Shown here piece after piece: positions 1 through 8,678 of a stretch of 64,000 nucleotides of DNA. The stretch's first letter is position 1; every line of letters starts with the position of its first letter. This DNA comes from Alloprevotella sp. OH1205_COT-284 (GTDB lineage: Bacteria > Bacteroidota > Bacteroidia > Bacteroidales > Bacteroidaceae), in contig NZ_RQYI01000009.1 of assembly GCF_003859795.1 (NCBI RefSeq), forward strand, positions 1 to 64,000, in the 5' to 3' direction. The translations under genes were made by a program, and so were the position numbers. The notes beneath the pieces are model-generated. The model did no database searches and was not told where the DNA came from. It saw nothing but the letters and a program-made list of their open reading frames with translations.

Positions 1-13
1 CAACACCACAAAA

Positions 14-50
14 CTCCCCCAGGCTTGGGTTAACCCAAAGCCTGGGGGAG
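14..50. terminator. GC-rich inverted repeat, terminator-like
   Basis: Two arms of about 16 nt (CTCCCCCAGGCTTGGG and its near-perfect complement, one base longer) meet around a TTAA centre. It lies just past the 3' end of the truncated minus-strand gene at 66-755. There is no long T run, so it may be a terminator or part of an inserted element. Confidence 0.4.
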
Positions 51-65
51 GAACGGAGGGAAATC

Positions 66-755
66 TTACACACTTTTTCGGACATTACCATTTTGAAGAA
101 TGATAGCACCAAGATGATAGGATTGACCTTCCGGCATTTCCAGCAAGTTGTTCCATAATGTTGAAATATTCTTGTCTTCCCAACAATATATGCGTTGATA
201 TTCCGGAATGATAAGCGGAAGATCGAAAACTTCACGCATAGAAAGAGTTTTTAGGCTTACTTCGCTTTCAACATCCAGTTTTTGAAGTTCTCCCTTTTGG
301 ACATATTGTTCCGACAGATCCAGCGGTTTGAAGATCTCTGCACATTCGGCCAATACATTGTCAAATATATTGGAAAGCTCTATAAGAATCTTTTCAAGCT
401 GCTCATTATTGCATACCTCCTCTTGATAAATAGCAATATCTCTCCAACCTTCATTACGCCATATCAAGAGAGGAGAGCCATTGATATGTTCTTTGATATA
501 TCTAACGATTCTACCATATCTATAACCATCGCTTTCTCTCGGAGGCTCTATATGAAGTTCCCAATGTCCGCATATATACTCATAGTGAACACTCTCTCTA
601 TTTGGGAATGCTGTCTGTACTTGAATAAACCTCTTCTTGTGAGCTTTTTTTGATGAATTATTATGATAGCTGCAATAAACTTCTCTTCCGGGAAGTTTAT
701 GGGTAACTATTTGCTCAACTTTGGTATTTACCTGTGTACGTATTTGTAAAGCCAT
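66..755 (-). pseudogene. Truncated DUF262 (GmrSD-N-like) protein
   Basis: A 229-residue reading frame whose C-terminal third resembles the start of a DUF262/GmrSD N-terminal domain: a PEYQRIYCW stretch near residue 183 and YHLGAIILQ near residue 213. In that family the fold continues for well over 150 residues, with a DGQQR motif soon after this point. Here translation stops nine codons later, so the domain is missing almost all of its length. The first 150 residues are not recognised. DUF262 proteins are ParB-like NTP-using nucleases found in type IV restriction and other phage-defence loci. The stop lies in a sequence that recurs upstream of susC (around 37495), so an insertion or deletion boundary may have cut the gene. 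Most likely a non-functional remnant; an intact short protein of unknown role cannot be excluded. Confidence 0.55.
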
Positions 756-1178
756 ATTGAAATGTATAAAATCCTCAACACAATGGCTGTGCAGGCTTCT
801 GCTACGGTCATGGCATGGTGACAGCTTGTTTATTCATATCCGCAACGCGCGGCAATTATGCAGAGGTGGTAATGTTTTTCCGGGCAGGCCTTATGTGAAG
901 CGACACAATCTATTGCAGCAAGGCCGGTATGAAAAACACAAGCCGCCTAATGCGATTTCTTTTGTAGGTTTTCTATATAACAGAAAAATTCAAGGGTGGT
1001 TCGGAGTTTTACCGGACAGCAAAAACACTTATTATTTTATTCTTACGAAGAGCCAAATGCGTATTTTTTATTACAGGGTATCCGTAAAACCTTTTCTTCT
1101 CTTAGAAATTAGGGCTGATTTCCCAAACAAGAAACCGGCTCTTTTCCACTTTTAGCGGACAGCTATATTTTTATGATT
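756..1178. other. Intergenic region, no gene recognised
   Basis: About 420 bp between the truncated DUF262 gene and the XRE-type regulator. A 144-codon plus-strand reading frame spans most of it, but its composition is unlike the neighbouring genes and I recognise no domain. It may be decayed coding DNA. Confidence 0.3.
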
Positions 1179-1736
1179 TCATTTCGAGGAAGGAGAAAAG
1201 GCCTCAAATGTTCCATCATCAAAAAACACACGTATTTCCTTTATTTTTCGCTGAGGTCTATCAATATTTTTCGCCAATTCATTCGGATCTTGCATAGAAC
1301 GCTTGGAAACAGACGCAGGGGTTGAAAAATTCATCGTCGCCGAGGTGGGAGAGGGATTGACTGTTGCGGAAGATGTTTTGGCAGGCATTGCCGGCACTTC
1401 CGAAAAAAGAGTTGTTCCGATTTCATTCTCAAAAAGAGAAGCTCCTATATCCATCACATCTCCTTTTGAGAAACCGAAATTTTGACCACTATCTCCGGAA
1501 GCTCCCACGGAAGCCGAAGAATGAGATCCTGTCAGCATTTCCCCCTCTCCAAACAGCACCCAATTCGTACTGACTTCCGGAAAAGCCTTATGTATGGCTT
1601 GAATGTGATTATTCGTAGGGTTCGTGCGTCCGGTAAAAATACTCGAAATCGCAGCAGGCGACAAGCCCAACTTTTGCGCAAAGTTTTGTTGGGTCATGTC
1701 ATACATTTCCATAATGGCACGTATTCTATCTTTCAT
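1179..1736 (-). CDS. XRE-family helix-turn-helix regulator
   Basis: 185 residues. Residues 1-60 form a Cro/C1-type helix-turn-helix (MTQQNFAQKLGLSPAAISSI, residues 13-32), followed by NWVLFGEGEML, typical of phage-repressor-like regulators in Bacteroidales. Residues 70-150 are low in complexity (Ser, Thr, Pro, Ala) and probably a flexible linker. The last 25 residues (IKEIRVFFDDGTFEAFSP) match a tail common in Bacteroidetes XRE regulators. It is expected to bind DNA in the cytoplasm; its targets are unknown. It stands alone beside a truncated defence-type gene, which fits an accessory patch. An imperfect palindrome GAGAAATGATTCTC sits 15 bp upstream of its start (1751-1764) and could be an autoregulatory operator. 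Family assignment is secure, role is not. Confidence 0.8.
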   Translation of the reverse strand: MKDRIRAIMEMYDMTQQNFAQKLGLSPAAISSIFTGRTNPTNNHIQAIHKAFPEVSTNWVLFGEGEMLTGSHSSASVGASGDSGQNFGFSKGDVMDIGASLFENEIGTTLFSEVPAMPAKTSSATVNPSPTSATMNFSTPASVSKRSMQDPNELAKNIDRPQRKIKEIRVFFDDGTFEAFSPSSK

Positions 1737-3002
1737 TTTTTAATCGCGATGAGAAATGATTCTCCATTTATATATGTGTATCTAAATTTTCTTTATCTCA
1801 ATCATCGGATTCGGACTGTTTCCGTATCCTTAAAATAAAAGCAATTCAAGAAGAAAAAGAAGGGTCCTAATTCTTCCTCCTCAAACCGCAGTTTTATTTA
1901 GAGAGAAATCCCGAGTTTCCGACAGGTAAAAAATGGTGGTATTGTTCCTTATGCGCTTTACTGCATATTCACTTCCGAGCGTTCCATTCGTCAAGACTTA
2001 TGCTTAAACAGTATTATCGGAAAGTTACGAATATACCTGCCGAAAATTTCGCCACCCAAAAGCCGAACTTCTCTCCATATCTCCATTCGTTTCTATGAGA
2101 AAAGAGAGGGGAAGATACGGAAAGGAAGTACAGAGCAGGAGAAACAAGCTGCTTTTCGTCCATTTCCTTATCCTCTACAAAGGTAAAAATAAATCCTGAA
2201 ACAAACAACAAACCAATACTGCAAATTCAAAACCCAAATTTCCACATATCCATTTTAGCATTCACATATCCAAATCAAGAACTTTCATGTCGCTATAAAC
2301 ATTTGCATATACAAACCAAAATCCCCGAAAATGGCCTATAAGCTCCACTTTCCTTATTTCTATCAAATCATTGGCTTAAAACAGACTATTAGATGAAGTA
2401 GATGAAAAAACTGCGCTTTCAATGCTTCAAAAGAGCCTTTTCATCAAAAAGATCATATAAACCCTCTTATAGAATAGAAGAAAATACTGATTTACAAGCC
2501 TATATAAAAATAAAATTCGAGTGAATAATTAAAGATACACAAACCGATATAAGCAAAACAAAAACACAAAACAATATATCTACATTTGTTACATCTATCT
2601 ATTCTTGTCTCTTGTTGTACACAAACATGAATTGCAAAACCTGCGGTATTTGAATATACAAATCCACAATTAAGAAAACGAAATACAAACAAAAGCTAAT
2701 GAAAAATGTATTCAAACGAAAGAGGCATAAAACAGCCCCTTTTCACCGAAAAACGCCCATTGGTGCAGCTTGTTCACTCTCACGCAATTCTCAGCGAGCA
2801 GAAATCCACCTAAACAACTCATAATCTGAAACTAAAATACAAAAATAAAGATATCAAAGAGAGGTCAAATAAATAGATAGCTTGCTTGTTTTTAGTGTTT
2901 ATCTTCTATTTTTCGGCTGTTTTCTGTCGGTTTTATTTGCTTTTTAGTCTTCTTTTCGCCCTACACACCCCATATTTACATTTTCCGATGAGATTTTCTC
3001 GG

Positions 3003-3040
3003 AAAAGGCATCTTGTCGGATCGATGCCTTTTCTTTTTTA
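3003..3040 (+). terminator. Rho-independent terminator-like hairpin
   Basis: AAAAGGCATC and GATGCCTTTT pair across a 10-nt loop, followed by CTTTTTT on the plus strand. No plus-strand gene is recognised upstream, so it may end an unrecognised or lost transcript. Confidence 0.5.
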
Positions 3041-3533
3041 TCATATCCCTACCCTTTTCTTTCGGCTACAAATATAGTTTTCTTCCTCTCAATGTTCATG
3101 CCGAAAGCATCCATTCGAAAAAAAGATATAGAAAATTTCGAATCTATTTTTTGCGTATTTCCAACGCCCTACCCTCTATTATTCATTTTTCTATTTGCAG
3201 TAAAAAGCCATACAAAAATCTCCGTCTTGTTTTTATTGTTGCCAAAATAGGAAAAAGGCCAGAGAAGATGAAAAGAATTTCATCTGCAAACTTCCGCATT
3301 CGACACACTTTTCTCCCCCACTCTTTGAGCGTGTTTCACAATGCAGGAAGACACCTCAACTCCTACATCCGCATCACCCATAGTTCTCCGAATTCTTTCC
3401 TCTCTCACTTCCAAAACGAGGGTTTCAAGTCCGCACATTTTTTCTCTCCAATCCGTTTTTACTCTTCCTGATCTCCTCCATTCGCGTTCCGATCTCCTCA
3501 ACTTTTCTCCCCTCTCCCGTCATCGTCGATACG

Positions 3534-3574
3534 AAAAAAGGCTTCCGATTTTCACAATGTGAAAATCGGAAGCC
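3534..3574 (-). terminator. Terminator downstream of holA
   Basis: A 16-bp perfect stem (GGCTTCCGATTTTCAC and its complement) around a 3-nt loop, followed on the minus strand by six T. It lies 35 bp beyond the holA stop codon and is a textbook intrinsic terminator for it. Confidence 0.85.
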
Positions 3575-3609
3575 GTCGCACTTCCTTTTGATGAAGCTCT
3601 CGCCGCCAA

Positions 3610-4638
3610 TCAGTGCAAGATAAAAAAGAGCAACTCTTTCATCAAGTCTCCGGAAGCAATAGAAGGATTATCCACTCCTTTACTTCGCGCATCCGTTCGG
3701 CGAATTTGACCAATAATACTCATTACCTTTTTCCCCGTATAAACACTCATCGCCGGCAGAATGCTTTTCTCCACCTGCCACTCCGACACTCCCAACCACG
3801 AGGCGATCCCCGCTTTTGTTTTGTCGGGGGCATAATAGGCCAACATCAAGTTGGAGAAATAGCGAAACAAGGCCGGCAATGTTTTTTGAATTGGATTTTG
3901 CTTCGGATTACTATCAAAATAATTCGCAATACGATTTACTTTTATCACGTCTTTTCGGCCGAGCGCGTCAGTCAGTTCAAAAATATTAAACTCCTTACTC
4001 ACTCCGATATGTCGCTCGATGAGGTCGGTCGTCACGGTATTTCCGCCTTCGGCCAGTGCGATAACCAATTTGTCGAGTTCTCCTGCCAGTCGGTTTAAGT
4101 CTGCCCCGACATAGGCCGCCAACATTTCAGCCGCCTGCGGTTCGATGGCCAAGTGTTTCCGGCGCAGATATTGAGTAATCCAAGTCGGGAGTTGATAATC
4201 GCGCAACTTCACGCTTTCAAACAACACTCCATTTTTTTCAATCAGCTTCACCACCCCCTTTCTGCGATCGATCGTTCCGTTTTTATGGCAGATGATCAAA
4301 ACGGTGGAAAGTTGCGGTTGTTTGAGATAAGGTTCGAGTTGCTCGATGTCTTTCAAGTTTTGCGCTTCTTTGACAACGACCACCAAACGCTCTGCTCCCA
4401 TCGGAAATCCCATGGCAGCGTGGCGTACGGAAATCGTGTCGGTTTCTGCTCCGAACAGGGTGATCATATTGAAATCACGGTCTTCGGGTTTGAGCAATGT
4501 ATCGATTAGGAAGTCGCAAACTCTATCTATATAATAACTCTCCTCTCCCATCAAATAATAGACGGGAGCAATGTTGCCGGCGCGCACATCTCTCACAATA
4601 GATTCGTGCGTCACCGAGGCAGTCGCTTTTTTAGCCAT
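3610..4638 (-). CDS. holA: DNA polymerase III subunit delta
   Basis: 342 residues, the usual length for HolA. The N-terminal part carries the family signature PVYYLMGEESYYIDR (residues 25-39), then the ATPase-like fold without a functional Walker A, the ADLNRLAGELDKLVIAL helix near residue 180 and a helical C-terminal collar domain. Delta opens the beta clamp within the gamma/tau clamp-loader complex, whose DnaX subunit is encoded at 53022 in this window. It is transcribed alone, with a strong terminator 35 bp downstream. An interrupted palindrome (4657-4812) separates it from the AMP nucleosidase gene upstream. Function follows from family membership and is confident. Confidence 0.93.
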   Translation of the reverse strand: MAKKATASVTHESIVRDVRAGNIAPVYYLMGEESYYIDRVCDFLIDTLLKPEDRDFNMITLFGAETDTISVRHAAMGFPMGAERLVVVVKEAQNLKDIEQLEPYLKQPQLSTVLIICHKNGTIDRRKGVVKLIEKNGVLFESVKLRDYQLPTWITQYLRRKHLAIEPQAAEMLAAYVGADLNRLAGELDKLVIALAEGGNTVTTDLIERHIGVSKEFNIFELTDALGRKDVIKVNRIANYFDSNPKQNPIQKTLPALFRYFSNLMLAYYAPDKTKAGIASWLGVSEWQVEKSILPAMSVYTGKKVMSIIGQIRRTDARSKGVDNPSIASGDLMKELLFFILH

Positions 4639-4656
4639 AAAAAAGAAACGGTTTAA

Positions 4657-4812
4657 GTAGGTATTGAGAATTTATTGATATCGGATTTGCTTTTGTTTTC
4701 GTCAGTCTGCCGGCGAACAGAAGGAGTGTAGCGGACTCTACACGACTGACAAGCAACAGCAGACTGACGAAAAAGAAAGACAAAGATGATGTCAATAAAA
4801 TCAACGGCCTAC
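4657..4812. repeat. MITE-like interrupted palindrome
   Basis: About 156 bp that is largely an inverted repeat. The inner arms TTTTCGTCAGTCTGC (4696-4710) and its perfect complement (4759-4773) are extended by imperfect arms that reach GTAGG at 4657-4661 and CCTAC at 4808-4812. A second hairpin, GTGTAG/CTACAC (4726-4743), sits inside the 48-nt loop. It fills most of the gap between amn and holA. A non-autonomous mobile element or a structured RNA are both possible. Confidence 0.55.
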
Positions 4813-4843
4813 AAAGAAGTATTGTTTGATTTTCAACACCTAC

Positions 4844-5620
4844 TTACCAATCAAATTTCAAGTGCCTCACCGTTTTTCGGTCGCCTTGCAAAAGTCGCAA
4901 CGCCTCGATGCCGATTTTGACATGGGTGGCGGCAAAATTCTGCGTCACATGATTATCCGATTTTTCGGTCTTCACGCCTTCGGGTGTCATGGGGTTGTCG
5001 CTCACCAAGAGCAAAGCCCCTGTCGGAATATGATTGTAGAATCCGCAAGAGAAAAGCGTAGCCGTTTCCATATCCACGGCCATTGCTCTTGTGGTGCGGA
5101 GATAAGATTTGAACTTTTCGTCGTGTTCCCAAACTCTCCTGTTCGTGGTATAGACGGTGCCCGTCCAATAGTCGAGCGACGCATCTCTCAAAGCGGTCGA
5201 TATGGCACGTTGCAGCATGAATGCCGGCAATGCCGGCACCTCCGGCGGAAAATAGTCGTTCGACGTACCTTCACCTCTGATACCGGCAAGCGGCAGAATA
5301 TAGTCGCCCAACTGCGTTTTGTTGGAAATTCCTCCCGTTTTTCCGAGGAAGAGAACGGCACGCGGTTTTACGCTGGACAGCAAATCCATGATCAACGCAG
5401 CGTTGGGCGATCCCATTCCAAAGTTGATCATCGTGATGCCTTCGGCCGTCGCGGCACGCATATTGGCATCGAACCCCACGGCTTCGACTTTCATCTGCTC
5501 ACAAAACATATCCACATAGTTATTGAAATTGGTGAGTAGGATGAGGTCGCCAAAATCTTCGAGCGGCAGTTTGGTGTAGCGGTGCAACCAATTTCCGCAA
5601 ATCTCTTCTTTACTTTTCAT
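4844..5620 (-). CDS. amn: AMP nucleosidase
   Basis: 258 residues from the ATG at 5620, beginning MKSKEEICGNWLHRYTKLPL, which matches the usual start of the short Bacteroidetes AMP nucleosidase. A longer in-frame extension to 5818 covers promoter-like DNA and is rejected. It hydrolyses AMP to adenine and ribose 5-phosphate in the cytoplasm. PNP/UDP-type phosphorylase-fold motifs are visible: FGMGSPNA (68-75), FLGKTGG (91-97), GEGTSNDY (116-123), VDMETATLF (182-190) and SDNPMTPEG (207-215). The short form lacks the N-terminal regulatory domain of the E. coli enzyme. A -7 box TACCTTTG lies 23 bp upstream. It is divergent from the ferritin gene. Confidence 0.9.
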   Translation of the reverse strand: MKSKEEICGNWLHRYTKLPLEDFGDLILLTNFNNYVDMFCEQMKVEAVGFDANMRAATAEGITMINFGMGSPNAALIMDLLSSVKPRAVLFLGKTGGISNKTQLGDYILPLAGIRGEGTSNDYFPPEVPALPAFMLQRAISTALRDASLDYWTGTVYTTNRRVWEHDEKFKSYLRTTRAMAVDMETATLFSCGFYNHIPTGALLLVSDNPMTPEGVKTEKSDNHVTQNFAATHVKIGIEALRLLQGDRKTVRHLKFDW

Positions 5621-5642
5621 AGGTGTATGTATTGTATTTTGG

Positions 5643-5650
5643 CAAAGGTA
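5643..5650 (-). promoter_or_regulatory. -7 box of the amn promoter
   Basis: TACCTTTG on the minus strand matches TAnnTTTG. A TTTT instead of TTTG lies 19 bp upstream. The predicted start of transcription gives a leader of about 17 nt before the ATG at 5620. Confidence 0.5.
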
Positions 5651-5834
5651 GCGAAAAATCTTGGGGTGTAAAAGAAGAGGCAGACAAGTTTCGTTGTTTC
5701 CTCCACCCTCTTTGTCGGTATAAAAGCACGGTATTATGGCAAAAATAACAGCCGACGACACAGCTATTGACGATATTTTTCGTAATTTAGCCGTCGGAAA
5801 ATTCCACCCAACGAACATTTAATAAGACATAACC

Positions 5835-6317
5835 ATGATTTCACAAACTCTGCAAGACGCTCTCAATGGGCAAATCGTTGCCGAAATTTATTCGGCCAAC
5901 CTCTATCTTTCAATGGCATTCTATATGGAGAAAGAAGGTTTCGATGGTTTTTCTCACTGGATGAAGAAACAATCTTCCGAAGAAATGGATCACGCCTACG
6001 CCATTGCCAACTACATCATCAAACGTGGCGGAACCGCCGTTGTCGGCAATATTGATGCTGTCAAGCAAAACTGGGAAAGTCCGCTCAATGCCTTTAAGGA
6101 CGCCTACGAACACGAGTGCAAAGTCAGCAAGATGATCGACGATTTGCTCGACAAGGCCATTGCCGAGGGCGACAAGGCTTCGCAAGATTTCCTTTGGCAA
6201 TTTGTGCGCGAGCAAGTAGAAGAAGAAGCCACCGCTTCGAGCATCGTGGATCGCATCGAGCGCATGGGCGACAACGCCATATTCAACCTCGACCAGCAAT
6301 ATGGCGCACGCCAATAA
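5835..6317 (+). CDS. ftnA: Ferritin
   Basis: 160 residues, full length for a bacterial non-haem ferritin that oxidises and stores iron in a 24-subunit cage. Ferroxidase ligands are all present: E17, E50 and H53 (SSEEMDH), E94, Q127 and E130. The four-helix bundle continues to the C-terminus, which ends DQQYGARQ. It stands alone on the plus strand, divergent from amn, with its own terminator at 6336. Iron or oxidative-stress control is usual for the family, but no Fur or OxyR site can be made out here. Assignment is firm. Confidence 0.93.
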   Translation: MISQTLQDALNGQIVAEIYSANLYLSMAFYMEKEGFDGFSHWMKKQSSEEMDHAYAIANYIIKRGGTAVVGNIDAVKQNWESPLNAFKDAYEHECKVSKMIDDLLDKAIAEGDKASQDFLWQFVREQVEEEATASSIVDRIERMGDNAIFNLDQQYGARQ

Positions 6318-6335
6318 TATCTATTTTCATCCAAC

Positions 6336-6371
6336 AACGCCTCGACGCTTCATGCCGTCGGGGCGTTTTCG
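6336..6371 (+). terminator. Ferritin terminator
   Basis: AACGCCTCGAC pairs with GTCGGGGCGTT across a 10-nt loop, followed by TTTC, 19 bp after the ferritin stop codon. Confidence 0.75.
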
Positions 6372-6452
6372 TTATACTCTCAAAAGACGTTTTTCCCTCC
6401 GTCCTTCGACACGCAACAGCAGGATCTCCGCACATATCTTTCATACGTTTCT

Positions 6453-8663
6453 TCATTTCACCCGCACTTCAAACATGCCTTTTTGCTCCACATCGTGAAC
6501 GGGCAATCCCATGGCTGCGGCATCAGCAACATACTTTTCGCGATAAAACGCCGACATCGAAGCCGCCAAAACCAAACGCTGCGGACGATAGAAGTGCAAA
6601 ACGTGTTTCAAACCTCGCGTGCAGCCTTTGCCCAACACCAACAGATCGACTTCGAGCGGCCGCCTCGGAAAAGCATAAGACAATCGTTCACACACCACTG
6701 CGCAACGCAAATTTCTCATCAACACCACACGCGGCGCGAAAGCCACCGACGGCGAATCGTCTTTTCGGCGATGCAGTTCTGCCTCCAACTTTTCGCAACC
6801 TTCGGCCGTGAAAAGTCGATGCAACGGCAGGCTATTCACCCTCCACCCGCGAGGATTCCAATCGTTGCGCGCCGTGGCGAAAAGCGATCGCCGCGTCCGC
6901 ACATCGTCGTCCGAGAGCAACCACGTTTGTCCCGACTGCTCCACCACATGAAGTGCAAGCGCGGCAGGTGTGTGATAGACACGCAGCATCGCCGCTTCGG
7001 TAGTTTTCGGCAGGCGTTCAAATCCGACAACCGCCACCAGTCCGCACAACACCACACCGCTTCTGAACATCAACGTGCGGCGCGAAAACATTTGCCGATG
7101 CGAAATGTGCCAAAATGCAAACAGAAGAACGCCATAAACCGCCGCCGTCAGCCACCACGACCACCTCACCGCCGTCACCGAGAAAGGCACGCCGGCCACG
7201 CCCTGCAACACAGTTTCCATTCCCCGCAACACGCCCGAAAGCACCACGGCCAGCCATTCGCGCGCAATAGGCAAAAGAGCAAACAACACACTTCCCGACA
7301 ACAGCAAATAAGCTGCCGGAATTGCCACAAAACCGCCCACAAAACCGCCCCACGAAATGATCTGAAAATAATGGGCGATGAGGGGCAGCGTGGCCAACTG
7401 TGCCACCAGTGAAACCGCTCCGAGTTCAAACAGCCAACGCCCTGCCGCTCTTACCGAAAGTTGCCACCATGCGCATCGTTTCGTCAATGCACTCTTCCTC
7501 TCCTGCGGCGTCGGCTTCTTCAAAACCGCCGGCATCGGTATCAACGGCCGGAGCAAGAGAATGCCTGCCACCGCCACGCACGAAAGCTGAAAACCGATGT
7601 CGAACAACCACAGCGGACGCGCCACCAACATCAGCAACATCGTGAGCAACAGACCGTGAACAGCACGACCGGAACGCGAAAACAATTGCAGCAACTGCGC
7701 CACGCTAAACATGACGCCGGCTCTGACCATCGACACCGGCCAGCCCACCAAGAAGCCGAAGCTCCATATTCCGACCCAGCCGACCAACACGCCAAGCATG
7801 CCCCAACGACGGCCGCGCCGACGAAGAGGTGTCAGCACAAGAGTTTGATAGAGCCCATAGAGCACAGCCAGATGCAGCCCCGACAAGGCCAAGATGTGTG
7901 CCGTTCCGGTGTGGGCATAGAGTTGTCGGGTGTCGGCGTCGAGGTCTGCCCGATGTCCGAGGGTCATTGCCCCCAGCACGGCAGCTTCGTGGCGTTCAAA
8001 GTGTGCACGATAGGCCGACATCAGCCGTTCGCGCCGCAACAAAGCCTGCTCTCTGAACGTCAGTTCGACCCGTGCAGACATGATTTGCCAATCTCCGCGC
8101 ATGCAAACACCGCTTCCACTCACGCCTTGTCGTCGGAGAAACGCAGAAAAATCGGTTGCGCCGGGATTTCGAGGAGGCGGAAGCTCGCCCGGCCGCAGAT
8201 GCAACAAAATGCCGTCGCCGATTTGCAACGAGCGTTCGCGTCCGACGAGCAACACCTCCAACACGCGATCGCGATGAGCTTCGTCGAGCAGACGCAGACG
8301 GGCGCGCCACGATTTTTCGGTGGGACGCGGCACATCGGTCACCACGGCGCGAAACGTCTGTGGTTCAGACGGCCAAACATATACACTTTCATTTCTCGCC
8401 GTCATGGCCGACACACAGCCCGAAAGGGCAACGGCAACATTCAGCAACGTCATCGGCCAACGTCCCGAACCTCCGCGATGCCTCATCAACCAACCACCGC
8501 AAATTGCCCAAACTCCCACCGCCGTGCCCAACAACACCGTCTGCCACGGTGCAAGTTGTTCAAAACACAACTCCCCTGCTCCGATGCCGACCGCCAAGGG
8601 TAGCAGCAAACGGAGCAGGGGAGAATATGAAAGATATGTAGCAGGCGGCAGCGATGTGTTCAT
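6453..8663 (-). CDS. comEC: ComEC/Rec2 DNA-uptake channel protein
   Basis: 736 residues. N-terminal transmembrane segments are followed by a DUF4131-type OB-fold region containing LPPPRNPGATDFSAFLRRQG near residue 165. The competence domain follows, with the signature LYAHTGTAHILALSGLHLAV near residue 247 and many membrane helices to about residue 545. ComEC forms the inner-membrane channel for single-stranded DNA in natural transformation. The last 190 residues are soluble but lack the HxHxDH zinc site of the metallo-beta-lactamase-like domain found at the end of longer ComEC proteins. It is the last gene of a minus-strand run, 15 bp after plsC. Channel function is likely; the state of the terminal domain is inference. 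Confidence 0.85.
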   Translation of the reverse strand: MNTSLPPATYLSYSPLLRLLLPLAVGIGAGELCFEQLAPWQTVLLGTAVGVWAICGGWLMRHRGGSGRWPMTLLNVAVALSGCVSAMTARNESVYVWPSEPQTFRAVVTDVPRPTEKSWRARLRLLDEAHRDRVLEVLLVGRERSLQIGDGILLHLRPGELPPPRNPGATDFSAFLRRQGVSGSGVCMRGDWQIMSARVELTFREQALLRRERLMSAYRAHFERHEAAVLGAMTLGHRADLDADTRQLYAHTGTAHILALSGLHLAVLYGLYQTLVLTPLRRRGRRWGMLGVLVGWVGIWSFGFLVGWPVSMVRAGVMFSVAQLLQLFSRSGRAVHGLLLTMLLMLVARPLWLFDIGFQLSCVAVAGILLLRPLIPMPAVLKKPTPQERKSALTKRCAWWQLSVRAAGRWLFELGAVSLVAQLATLPLIAHYFQIISWGGFVGGFVAIPAAYLLLSGSVLFALLPIAREWLAVVLSGVLRGMETVLQGVAGVPFSVTAVRWSWWLTAAVYGVLLFAFWHISHRQMFSRRTLMFRSGVVLCGLVAVVGFERLPKTTEAAMLRVYHTPAALALHVVEQSGQTWLLSDDDVRTRRSLFATARNDWNPRGWRVNSLPLHRLFTAEGCEKLEAELHRRKDDSPSVAFAPRVVLMRNLRCAVVCERLSYAFPRRPLEVDLLVLGKGCTRGLKHVLHFYRPQRLVLAASMSAFYREKYVADAAAMGLPVHDVEQKGMFEVRVK

Positions 8664-8678
8664 TGAGCATCGACAGCT

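Larger units (their letters stand above)
1737..3609. other. Long AT-rich gene-poor region
   Basis: Nearly 1.9 kb without a gene I can support. Short reading frames exist on both strands but are AT- or purine-rich low-complexity translations with no recognisable domain. The only clear structures are two terminator-like hairpins near 3003 and 3540. It may be a graveyard of deleted accessory genes. Confidence 0.4.

Noticed and set aside
721-1155. A 144-codon plus-strand gene between the DUF262-like gene and the XRE-type regulator
   Set aside because: It overlaps the 5' end of the DUF262-like frame, has no recognised domain and an odd composition; left as unexplained intergenic DNA.
2886-3471. 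Phe/Ser/Arg-rich frames in the AT-rich gap
   Set aside because: Low-complexity translations of T-rich DNA with no start-site or promoter support.
5621-5818. N-terminal extension of AMP nucleosidase from an upstream ATG
   Set aside because: It would include the TACCTTTG promoter box, lacks protein character, and family members begin at the MKSKEEI-type start.
6483-8641. Long plus-strand frames opposite comEC
   Set aside because: His/Arg/Gln-rich translations are antisense shadows of a GC-rich membrane-protein gene.
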